Virus record (IMG/VR): IMGVR_UViG_3300027985_000252
Coordinates: 1 to 29,867 of that record
Strand: one strand, 5' to 3'
Source: a virus
Length of the DNA stretch: 29,867 nt
Both the position numbers and the translations under genes were made by a program. Positions 23,371-27,506 of the stretch are shown here, piece by piece. The number at the start of each line of letters is the position of its first letter. Within the stretch, counting starts at the first letter, position 1. The notes beneath the pieces are model-generated. The model ran no database searches, was not told where the DNA came from, and saw only the letters and a list, made by a program, of their open reading frames with translations.

Positions 23371-23749
23371 AGTCTTTCTTAAACGGTTTCTTTATATATG
23401 AAACAAATCTATCTTCTTCCCAATTCCACAAAATATGTTTATTCTTGTACCCTTGGTGTAATGCATCCCCAGGTTTTGCATGAGGTTCACCGTCTACAAA
23501 ATCACAACATAACGTAACAGGACTATCATCAATCCATATATCAGCTCTTACAACTGCTGCTTTTGCTTTACCTGCTGTATAGATTATACCATCAAACAAT
23601 GATAAATCTTTTTCTATAGGAGCGTAGGTTTTATCTCTTGCTGTAACTATATATACAGTATGTCCTTTACTTTGAAAAATAGTTCTTAGTATATCAAACT
23701 CATCAGGAAAAGATGAATACGTATCGTCATAGTCTATTGCTAATACCAT
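23369..23749 (-). CDS. HAD-superfamily phosphatase-like protein, 126 aa
   Basis: The start DYDDT (6-10) is the HAD nucleophile motif I (D-x-D-x-T). TAR (36-38) supplies motif II Thr, a Lys near residue 61 (GKAKAAVV) motif III, and WIDDSP (about 72-77) motif IV. It is short, with no clear cap domain, like small phage HAD proteins and the polynucleotide-kinase 3'-phosphatase group. It may remove phosphates from nucleotides or RNA/DNA ends; substrate unknown. AAAGGATATAC precedes the ATG. It lies between the tRNA array and the packaging operon. A role in RNA end repair is conceivable next to tRNAs but unproven. Confidence 0.75.
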   Translation of the reverse strand: MVLAIDYDDTYSSFPDEFDILRTIFQSKGHTVYIVTARDKTYAPIEKDLSLFDGIIYTAGKAKAAVVRADIWIDDSPVTLCCDFVDGEPHAKPGDALHQGYKNKHILWNWEEDRFVSYIKKPFKKD

Positions 23750-23853
23750 GTATATCCTTTATATAATATACATAATGATATCTTCTATACGGTTAATGGT
23801 AGCTTAGTAAGTAGGTGTAATTGAATGATAAAGAAGTATGATTTTATGAGAGA

Positions 23854-23940
23854 TGGAGGATAGTACAGGAGTTGAACCTGTGTCCGTGTTACCGGGCCAT
23901 TCCTTAGCAGGGAAGCCTATTACCGCTCTAGCAACTATCC
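23854..23940 (-). tRNA. tRNA-Ser (GCT)
   Basis: Acceptor GGATAGT pairs with ACTATCC, long variable arm, anticodon loop CTGCTAA, encoded CCA. It is class II, as expected for Ser, reading AGC/AGU. The discriminator is U rather than the G usual in enteric tRNA-Ser. It is the last gene of the array in transcription order. Confidence 0.9.
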
Positions 23941-23942
23941 AA

Positions 23943-24033
23943 TGGTAGAGAGCTGAGGTGTCGATCCCCACCCGTATTCCTACGAGCCCACTGCTTTCAA
24001 GGCAGGTCTAGAGGCCGCTCTAGATAACTCTCC
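23943..24033 (-). tRNA. tRNA-Ser (TGA)
   Basis: A class II tRNA with a long variable arm, anticodon loop CTTGAAA, acceptor GGAGAGT/GCTCTCT (with a G-U at 1:72 and U-G at 7:66), encoded CCA. It reads UCN codons, mainly UCA. Confidence 0.9.
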
Positions 24034-24044
24034 ATAAATAATAA

Positions 24045-24122
24045 TGGTCCGAGCATTAGGATTTGAACCTAAAACCCCTTCTGCCCAAGAGAAGTGCGCT
24101 AACCAGATTGCGCTATACTCGG
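24045..24122 (-). tRNA. tRNA-Pro (TGG)
   Basis: Starts with C1, acceptor CCGAGTA/TGCTCGG, D-arm GCGC...GCGC, anticodon loop CTTGGGC, T-loop TTCAAAT, discriminator A, encoded CCA. Confidence 0.9.
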
Positions 24123-24126
24123 ATAA

Positions 24127-24203
24127 TGGTACACGATGTAGGAATCGAACCTACTCCCTCTACCTTGTAAGGGTAGCGAAATCCCATTCTTCTTCAATCG
24201 TGC
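24127..24203 (-). tRNA. tRNA-Val (TAC)
   Basis: Acceptor GCACGAT/ATCGTGT, anticodon stem CTACC/GGTAG with loop CTTACAA, T-loop TTCGATT, discriminator A and encoded CCA. Reads GUA and probably GUN. Confidence 0.9.
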
Positions 24204-24204
24204 A

Positions 24205-24280
24205 TGGAGCCCCCAGCAGGATTCAAACCTGCGACGTAATGGGTAGAAGCCATTTGCTCTATTCACTGAGCTATGAGGGC
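24205..24280 (-). tRNA. tRNA-Arg (TCT)
   Basis: Acceptor GCCCTCA/TGGGGGC, anticodon stem AATGG/CCATT with loop CTTCTAC, T-loop TTTGAAT, encoded CCA. Reads AGA/AGG, which are common Arg codons in AT-rich phages. Discriminator U. Confidence 0.9.
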
Positions 24281-24283
24281 GTA

Positions 24284-24355
24284 TGGAAGCCCTATGAGGA
24301 ATCAAACCTCATCATCGAAGTTCGTAGCTTCAAGTCCAGATTCACTGGTAAGGCC
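24284..24355 (-). tRNA. tRNA-Arg (ACG)-like gene overlapping a protein gene
   Basis: Acceptor GGCCTTA/TAGGGCT (one G-U at 1:72, one U-G at 5:68), anticodon loop CTACGAA (the same as enteric Arg-ACG) on a stem TGAAG/CTTCG, T-stem TGAGG/CCTCA, encoded CCA. The D-arm region is about four bases short: CCAG/CTGG is the only D-stem, leaving no bases at positions 8-9. The 63-aa gene 24302-24493 ends inside its T-loop, so one strand serves both. It may be a functional truncated tRNA or a decaying one. Confidence 0.6.
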
Positions 24356-24493
24356 ATCAAGAATACAATCGTAAACTCTGTTACGGTGTTTATCAAATTT
24401 TCTTAGTTCAACTAAGTATGCAGGTGCTGTCCAATTATCAGCATATTTTTTGCTTATCTTCTTAGAAGTTTTGCGTACACGTTTAAAGTTCAT
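24302..24493 (-). CDS. Small basic protein whose 3' end is a tRNA gene, 63 aa
   Basis: The N-terminus is very basic (MNFKRVRKTSKKISKKYADN). The middle has YLVELRKFDKHRNRVYDCIL, and the last ~17 residues (TSESGLEATNFDDEV) are encoded by the Arg-ACG-like tRNA. The ATG has AAAAGGATTACA upstream, the same ribosome binding site context as the GIY-YIG gene at 28027. Codons outside the tRNA look normal, and the stop lies in the T-loop of the tRNA. No known family; the basic N-terminus suggests RNA or DNA binding. It sits in the middle of the tRNA operon and would be translated only from uncut transcript. Confidence 0.6.
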   Translation of the reverse strand: MNFKRVRKTSKKISKKYADNWTAPAYLVELRKFDKHRNRVYDCILDGLTSESGLEATNFDDEV

Positions 24494-24513
24494 TGTAATC
24501 CTTTTAAACTTAT

Positions 24514-24587
24514 TGGTGCGGGATTAGGGACTCGAACCCTAGACTTTAGTTTGGAAGACTAATATGTTACCACTACACTAATCCAGC
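24514..24587 (-). tRNA. tRNA-Gly (TCC)
   Basis: Anticodon stem TTAGT/ACTAA with loop CTTCCAA, T-loop TTCGAGT, encoded CCA, discriminator A. Acceptor GCTGGAT/ATCCCGC has one T-C mismatch at position 3:70, unusual for a Gly tRNA. Confidence 0.85.
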
Positions 24588-24588
24588 A

Positions 24589-24664
24589 TGGAAGCCCTAG
24601 CAAGACTCTCACTCGCAATCTCCGGGGTTGCAATCCGGTGCTTTATATATTTAGCTATAGGGCC
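24589..24664 (-). tRNA. tRNA-Cys (GCA)
   Basis: Acceptor GGCCCTA/TAGGGCT, anticodon loop TTGCAAC, discriminator U73 (a Cys identity base), encoded CCA. The T-arm is divergent: loop TGAGAGT instead of TTCRANY, stem GCGAG/CTTGC, and there is an A-C mismatch at the base of the anticodon stem. A partly degenerate gene is possible. Confidence 0.75.
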
Positions 24665-24669
24665 ATAAT

Positions 24670-24753
24670 TGGTAGCGACGGAGAGATTTGAACTCTCAAT
24701 TCCTAAGACGCTGGTTCCTAAGACCAGTGCGTATACCGTTCCGCCACGTCGCC
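24670..24753 (-). tRNA. tRNA-Leu (TAG)
   Basis: A class II tRNA: acceptor GGCGACG/CGTCGCT, anticodon stem CTGGT/ACCAG with loop CTTAGGA, extra arm GCGTCTTAGGAAT, T-loop TTCAAAT, discriminator A (required for LeuRS), encoded CCA. Confidence 0.9.
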
Positions 24754-24758
24754 ATAAA

Positions 24759-24834
24759 TGGTGCCGAATGTAGGACTTGAACCTACACCCTTTAGTTTAC
24801 AAAACTACTGCTCCGCCAATTGAGCTAATCCGGC
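24759..24834 (-). tRNA. tRNA-Thr (TGT)
   Basis: Acceptor GCCGGAT/ATTCGGC, D-arm GCTC...GAGC, anticodon loop TTTGTAA, T-loop TTCAAGT, discriminator A and encoded CCA. Outermost anticodon stem pair is G-A. Confidence 0.85.
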
Positions 24835-24836
24835 AT

Positions 24837-24910
24837 TGGTTCCGGGTACTGGAATTGAACCAGTCTAGGCAGCTTATGAGACTGCTGAGTTGCCACTACT
24901 CTAACCCGAA
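24837..24910 (-). tRNA. tRNA with CAT anticodon (Met, or Ile2)
   Basis: Acceptor TTCGGGT/ACCCGGA, anticodon stem GCAGT/GCTGC with loop CTCATAA, T-loop TTCAATT, encoded CCA. The paired 1:72 and the lack of three G-C pairs in the anticodon stem argue against an initiator. Elongator Met is most likely, but Ile2 (lysidine-modified) cannot be excluded from sequence. Confidence 0.85.
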
Positions 24911-24915
24911 TTAAA

Positions 24916-25001
24916 TGGTGGGTCGTATAGGATTCGAACCTATTCGGCATTAAACCACGGATTTACAATCCGCTGCGACTCTCCCACTTCGCAGACAACC
25001 C
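24916..25001 (-). tRNA. tRNA-Tyr (GTA)
   Basis: A class II tRNA with long variable arm, acceptor GGGTTGT/ACGACCC, anticodon stem CGGAT/ATCCG-type with loop TTGTAAA, T-loop TTCGAAT, discriminator A, encoded CCA. The long variable arm with GTA is the bacterial Tyr pattern. Confidence 0.9.
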
Positions 25002-25003
25002 AT

Positions 25004-25083
25004 TGGTGGAGAACCTGGGCATCGAACCCAGCTGTTTTTCTTCAGTGCAAGTGAAGTGACCACCCCTAGCAGTCCCGTTCCCC
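25004..25083 (-). tRNA. tRNA-Ala (TGC)
   Basis: Acceptor GGGGAAC/GTTCTCC contains the G3-U70 pair that defines Ala for AlaRS. Anticodon stem CTTCA/TGAAG with loop CTTGCAC, T-loop TTCGATG, discriminator A, encoded CCA. The D-arm is long for an Ala tRNA. Confidence 0.9.
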
Positions 25084-25091
25084 ATTATAAT

Positions 25092-25176
25092 TGGTGCATC
25101 CACTTGGAATCGAACCAAGTCTGCCATAAAGCTCCTGATTAAAAGTCAGGCCTCATCCCATTCGAGTCATAGATGC
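25092..25176 (-). tRNA. tRNA-Lys (TTT), with a long variable region
   Basis: Acceptor GCATCTA/TGGATGC, anticodon stem CCTGA/TCAGG with loop CTTTTAA, T-loop TTCGATT, discriminator A, encoded CCA. The variable region is about 14 nt, much longer than the usual 5 nt of Lys tRNAs, and closer to class II. The anticodon assigns Lys, but LysRS recognition could be altered. Confidence 0.8.
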
Positions 25177-25177
25177 A

Positions 25178-25252
25178 TGGCACTACTGACGGATCCTGAC
25201 ACCGCAACCTTCTGTTCGACAGACAGATGCTCTTCCTTTGAGCTACAGTAGT
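25178..25252 (-). tRNA. tRNA-Asp (GTC)
   Basis: Acceptor ACTACTG/CAGTAGT, D-arm GCTC...GAGC, anticodon stem TCTGT/ACAGA with loop CTGTCGA, discriminator G73 (Asp identity), encoded CCA. T-loop is somewhat unusual (AGGATCC region). Confidence 0.85.
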
Positions 25253-25263
25253 ATAGTAAAATA

Positions 25264-25338
25264 TGGTCCTGGGTACAAGAATCGAACTTGTATCAATCGC
25301 TTATCAAGCGACTACTCTAACCGTTGAGCTAACCCAGA
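25264..25338 (-). tRNA. tRNA-Ile (GAT)
   Basis: Acceptor TCTGGGT/ACCCAGG, D-arm GCTC...GAGT, anticodon stem GTCGC/GCGAT with loop TTGATAA, T-loop TTCGATT, discriminator A, encoded CCA. Directly abuts the 3' end of the Asn tRNA. Confidence 0.9.
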
Positions 25339-25416
25339 TGGCTCGGGTAACAGGAATCGAACCTGTCTCTATGCTGGTTAACAGCCAGCCGCATTCACCT
25401 TGATTGCTATACCCAA
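25339..25416 (-). tRNA. tRNA-Asn (GTT)
   Basis: Acceptor TTGGGTA/TACCCGA, anticodon stem GCTGG/CCAGC with loop CTGTTAA, T-loop TTCGATT, discriminator G73 and encoded CCA. No spacer to the Ile tRNA. Confidence 0.9.
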
Positions 25417-25426
25417 ATATAATTAA

Positions 25427-25503
25427 TGGCAAGATTGTCTGGAATCGAACCAGAGTACTATGGCTTTGGAGGCCAAGCGATTTCCATTTATCTTTACAAC
25501 CTT
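25427..25503 (-). tRNA. tRNA-Trp (CCA)
   Basis: Acceptor AAGGTTG/CAATCTT, anticodon stem TTGGC/GCCAT with loop CTCCAAA (the standard bacterial Trp loop), T-loop TTCGATT, discriminator G73, encoded CCA. D-arm is A-rich. Confidence 0.88.
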
Positions 25504-25508
25504 ATTTA

Positions 25509-25586
25509 TGGTAGGTAGATGAGGAATCGAACCTCAACCTCTTGGGCTTCAACCAAGCGAACAATCACCAGATATTCGATCTACCT
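25509..25586 (-). tRNA. tRNA-Phe (GAA)
   Basis: Acceptor AGGTAGA/TCTACCT, anticodon stem CTTGG/CCAAG with loop TTGAAGC, T-loop TTCGATT, discriminator A73, encoded CCA. Confidence 0.88.
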
Positions 25587-25596
25587 ATATTTATAT

Positions 25597-25672
25597 TGGC
25601 ACTTCGTAAGGGAGTTGAACCCTTCTCTACAGGTTGAAAACCTGTTGACCTTAACCGATAGTCGAACGAAGC
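25597..25672 (-). tRNA. tRNA-Glu (TTC)
   Basis: Acceptor GCTTCGT/ACGAAGT, anticodon stem ACAGG/CCTGT with loop TTTTCAA, T-loop TTCAACT, discriminator G73 (Glu identity), encoded CCA. Confidence 0.9.
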
Positions 25673-25678
25673 ATTAAT

Positions 25679-25752
25679 TGGTGTGGCTACTGAGAATTGA
25701 ACTCAGATGCGCTGATTCACAGTCAGCTGCGTTACCTTTACGCCATAGCCAC
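25679..25752 (-). tRNA. tRNA-His (GTG), A73 discriminator
   Basis: Acceptor GTGGCTA/TAGCCAC, anticodon stem CTGA/TCAG with loop CTGTGAA, T-loop TTCAATT, encoded CCA. The template has a G just 5' of G1, but position 73 is A, not the C that pairs with G-1 in enteric His tRNAs. A73 is typical of alphaproteobacterial tRNA-His, a weak host hint. Confidence 0.85.
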
Positions 25753-25762
25753 CATATGTACA

Positions 25763-25836
25763 TGGCTGAGACGGCGGGGCTCGAACCCACAATAACAGAG
25801 TCAAAGTCTGTGGTGTTGCCATTACACTACGTCTCG
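25763..25836 (-). tRNA. tRNA-Gln (TTG)
   Basis: Anticodon stem CAGA/TCTG with loop CTTTGAC, T-stem GTGGG/CCCGC with loop TTCGAGC, discriminator G73, encoded CCA. The 1:72 position is C-A (unpaired), compatible with GlnRS's preference for a weak first pair. First tRNA of the array in transcription order. Confidence 0.85.
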
Positions 25837-25859
25837 AAAGACATTAATAAGTTTTATTC

Positions 25860-25898
25860 AAAGAGGAACTTGAGTGGGAAGAATTCAAGAACCTCTTT
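25860..25898 (-). other. Long RNA hairpin at the start of the tRNA array
   Basis: AAAGAGG and CCTCTTT (7 bp) continue through a symmetric AA/AA internal loop into a 5-bp CTTGA/TCAAG stem with an 11-nt loop. No U-tract follows on either strand that would make a good terminator. Just upstream of the tRNA-Gln 5' end, so it may be a nuclease processing site that separates the leader from the tRNAs. Confidence 0.55.
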
Positions 25899-25900
25899 TC

Positions 25901-25924
25901 GAGATCCTTGAAAATAAAGATCTC
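25901..25924 (-). other. Second hairpin in the tRNA leader
   Basis: GAGATC/GATCTC stem (6 bp), then one mismatch and two more A-T pairs around a 6-nt loop. It is next to the longer hairpin and starts at the stop codon of the 42-aa frame. Confidence 0.45.
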
Positions 25925-26052
25925 TAGAGAGTATTCCCCTCAATAGCCATATGATTCCATTGGCTAAAGAGTACGGAATTTAGGGCATACGAATCCGCAG
26001 TACTAAAACAGCGATCAACAATTGTATGTCTTGGCGTCTTATATGCTTTCAT
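25924..26052 (-). CDS. Possible 42-aa leader protein of the tRNA operon
   Basis: Short frame beginning MKAYKTPRHTIVDRCFSTAD with two in-frame ATGs (26055 and 26052). The second has AAAGGA six bases upstream. The start MKAY is also found in a small gene at 29378 (MKAYQQLAFIAN), a slight hint of relatedness. No family. It follows a probable promoter by about 40 nt and precedes two hairpins and the tRNAs. It may be a real small protein or a chance frame. Confidence 0.4.
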   Translation of the reverse strand: MKAYKTPRHTIVDRCFSTADSYALNSVLFSQWNHMAIEGNTL

Positions 26053-26092
26053 CATATTTCCTTTTAGAGTATATCTTTTAGTAAGATAAGTA

Positions 26093-26115
26093 ATTGTACT
26101 ACTACTAAACTTAAA
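26093..26115 (-). promoter_or_regulatory. Phage promoter (shared motif) for the tRNA operon
   Basis: TTTAAG (26115-26110) and TACAAT (26098-26093) are separated by 17 nt counted from the first T of the box, with TAG directly upstream of the -10. The 10 bases GTAGTACAAT are identical to the site at 27204-27195. This is the only candidate found upstream of the tRNA array. Confidence 0.55.
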
Positions 26116-26150
26116 GTATTATTAATTAGTGGTACAAAAACCTTAAATTT

Positions 26151-26372
26151 TCAATCTACTTCAATAATTGCTTCAGGTGCGGGTAGACGTAATACTCTTC
26201 TAGACAGTACGATAAGATACATAGTCATACTTCCCAGTTGTTCGGCTAAATCATCCTTCTCTTCTTGAGGTAGTTCTTTATATTTATCTGAAACTACGAA
26301 TGCTCTTAGTTTCTCAACTTTCTTGTTCAAATCACTAAACTCTTCTAGCAGTCTTTTTTTATAATCTTCCAT
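26151..26372 (-). CDS. Small helical protein, crAss001_48-related family-like, 73 aa
   Basis: Starts MEDYKKRLLEEFSDLNKKVE and continues with KLRAFV, then LPQEEKDDLAEQLGSMTMYL. This is the pattern of small phage proteins of the crAss001_48-related group: RL..E...L..K..KL..F, then a loop ending in L...QL..M..Y...L..R. They are two-helix proteins of unknown function spread across many phages. AAAGGAATAAA precedes the ATG. Last gene of the small cluster. Confidence 0.65.
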   Translation of the reverse strand: MEDYKKRLLEEFSDLNKKVEKLRAFVVSDKYKELPQEEKDDLAEQLGSMTMYLIVLSRRVLRLPAPEAIIEVD

Positions 26373-26373
26373 T

Positions 26374-26802
26374 TTATTCCTTTAGTAGTTTTGGACTTAT
26401 AATGCCATATTTTACTTTAACTTGCCTGTCATTATGCTTAGTATATCTATATACAATACCAGTAAAAAGTATTCGACATTGCCGATAACAGAACTTTAAC
26501 TTACGTCTATCTTCTGTACTAAACTTAACCCACATATGATCTACATATTCATCATCTACGTATACGTGTTCAAGTAAGGAAGGAGCAAACGGATCTTTGC
26601 CATTAACAAATACTAGTTCAGCACTAACTATAACTTCTTGTCCAGAATATTTAGCAATTCCTTCTCTATTAGTATCTGTATCTACATCATACTCTTTCTT
26701 ACTTTGCTTCTTAGTATGTTTTAATCTACGGGCAAGTTTATCAAGTTTCTTATTGCGGTTTCCAATACCACCTTTAAAACTAACACCCTTAGAATTACTC
26801 AT
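26374..26802 (-). CDS. Basic protein with beta-rich core, 142 aa
   Basis: I chose the ATG at 26802 (MSNSKGVSFKGGIG), which overlaps the upstream stop by 8 nt and has AAGAAG about nine bases upstream. A longer in-frame start at 26847 lies inside the upstream gene. The N-terminal 40 residues are strongly basic (KKLDKLARRLKHTKKQSKKE). The rest has beta-like strands (QEVIVSAELVFVNGKDPF and KFCYRQCRILFTGIVYRYTK) that could form an OB-like nucleic-acid-binding fold. No family recognised. Confidence 0.6.
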   Translation of the reverse strand: MSNSKGVSFKGGIGNRNKKLDKLARRLKHTKKQSKKEYDVDTDTNREGIAKYSGQEVIVSAELVFVNGKDPFAPSLLEHVYVDDEYVDHMWVKFSTEDRRKLKFCYRQCRILFTGIVYRYTKHNDRQVKVKYGIISPKLLKE

Positions 26803-26989
26803 CTGATAATTCTTCTTCGTAAATAAAATTAAACAAGTCCACTCCATGTAGTTTCAAGAGCTGTTTGACTGACGTTTCAAATATTTCAACCTTTACCGCT
26901 ACAGCACCTTCCGCACAGTGTTGAAATAAAACCATATCTTTAGAATCGTATGGTTGATACCAATCATTTCTTTTAATTAGTATTCTCAT
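26795..26989 (-). CDS. Small acidic-tailed protein, 64 aa
   Basis: Begins MRILIKRNDWYQPYDSKDMV. The middle has EGAVAVKVEIFETSVKQLLK, and it ends with several Glu/Asp residues. No known family. ATG overlaps the upstream stop by one base (TAATG), and the next gene starts inside its 3' end, so the four genes of 26151-27177 are tightly coupled. Confidence 0.6.
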   Translation of the reverse strand: MRILIKRNDWYQPYDSKDMVLFQHCAEGAVAVKVEIFETSVKQLLKLHGVDLFNFIYEEELSDE

Positions 26990-27177
26990 TATTTACCTTT
27001 AAACTCTGTACATGCTGGAGTATTTTTATTTCCGTATCTTGCTTCAACCGCTGAAGTAGTACATTTACTGTCAAAAAACTTACATTGACCACAATAGGCT
27101 TCTACTACTATTCCTGGACTAGGAGTATACTGATACATTTCTTTCCAAACTGTATCAAAACTTTTTGTTTTATCCAT
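26989..27177 (-). CDS. Small Cys-rich protein, possible zinc ribbon, 62 aa
   Basis: Has C-x2-C (YCGQCKFFD), then SKC seven residues later and a fourth Cys near the end (NTPACTEFKGK). Four cysteines in this spacing could coordinate zinc. The rest is charged, without a membrane segment. AAAGGTATCAT precedes the ATG. First gene after a promoter at 27195-27217. Function unknown. Confidence 0.6.
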   Translation of the reverse strand: MDKTKSFDTVWKEMYQYTPSPGIVVEAYCGQCKFFDSKCTTSAVEARYGNKNTPACTEFKGK

Positions 27178-27194
27178 ATGATACCTTTTCTTTT

Positions 27195-27217
27195 ATTGTA
27201 CTACTTTTACTATTAAA
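27195..27217 (-). promoter_or_regulatory. Phage promoter (shared motif) for the small-gene cluster
   Basis: TTTAAT (27217-27212) and TACAAT (27200-27195) with a 17-nt offset; GTAGTACAAT is identical to the tRNA-operon promoter. It lies 17 nt upstream of the Cys-rich gene's ATG. Two A-tract 13-mers lie just further upstream (27235-27271). Confidence 0.6.
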
Positions 27218-27234
27218 GATTCCTTAGCAGATAC

Positions 27235-27271
27235 TGCTTATTTTTTATACAATTAAGTTGCTTATTTTTTA
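27235..27271 (-). repeat. Two direct 13-nt repeats upstream of a promoter
   Basis: TAAAAAATAAGCA occurs at 27247-27235 and 27271-27259 on the minus strand, 24 nt apart (about two helical turns). The first lies 17 nt upstream of the TTTAA box of the promoter at 27195-27217. May be an activator-binding pair or an UP-like element. Between 27272 and 27363 I see only AT-rich sequence with scattered TATACAA motifs. Confidence 0.5.
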
Positions 27272-27363
27272 ATCACTTACCTGTATACTATTTCATCATA
27301 TTGTTGATTATTATTTATACAATATATTCTAAATAACTGATTAAAAGCTATACAACTAATTCC

Positions 27364-27392
27364 TTGACTTTTTCTCAACTATATGTTACGAT
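27364..27392 (+). promoter_or_regulatory. Sigma70-like plus-strand promoter
   Basis: TTGACT (27364-27369) and TACGAT (27387-27392) separated by exactly 17 nt. It is in the opposite orientation to neighbouring genes and points into an ORF-free stretch, so the product is probably an RNA. Confidence 0.6.
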
Positions 27393-27500
27393 TAGGGAAT
27401 CGCTTAGATGGGTTAACGACTGGGAGAGCATCGACTGGAACAAAAGCGACTAAGCCCTAGTGGCGTCTGAACGTAAACAACATTCTCTATACTTTTAATC
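27393..27500 (+). ncRNA. Candidate non-coding RNA of unknown type
   Basis: A predicted transcript from the promoter at 27364-27392. UAGGG (27393-27397) pairs with CCCUA (27455-27459). Inside, UCGCUU (27400-27405) can pair with AAGCGA (27444-27449), or alternatively CUUAG with CUAAG, two exclusive folds. The interior has repeated CGACUGG (27417 and 27432) and a tRNA D-loop-like CUGGGAGAGCA, but no T-loop or anticodon arm. No plus-strand frame of any length exists here. Boundaries are guesses; the 3' end may be anywhere from 27460 to the palindromic zone near 27507. Confidence 0.4.
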
Positions 27501-27506
27501 CTCTCA

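Noticed and set aside
24044-24406. Plus-strand frame across the tRNA array.
   Set aside because: It reads through the complements of four tRNAs; the tRNA structures explain the sequence fully.
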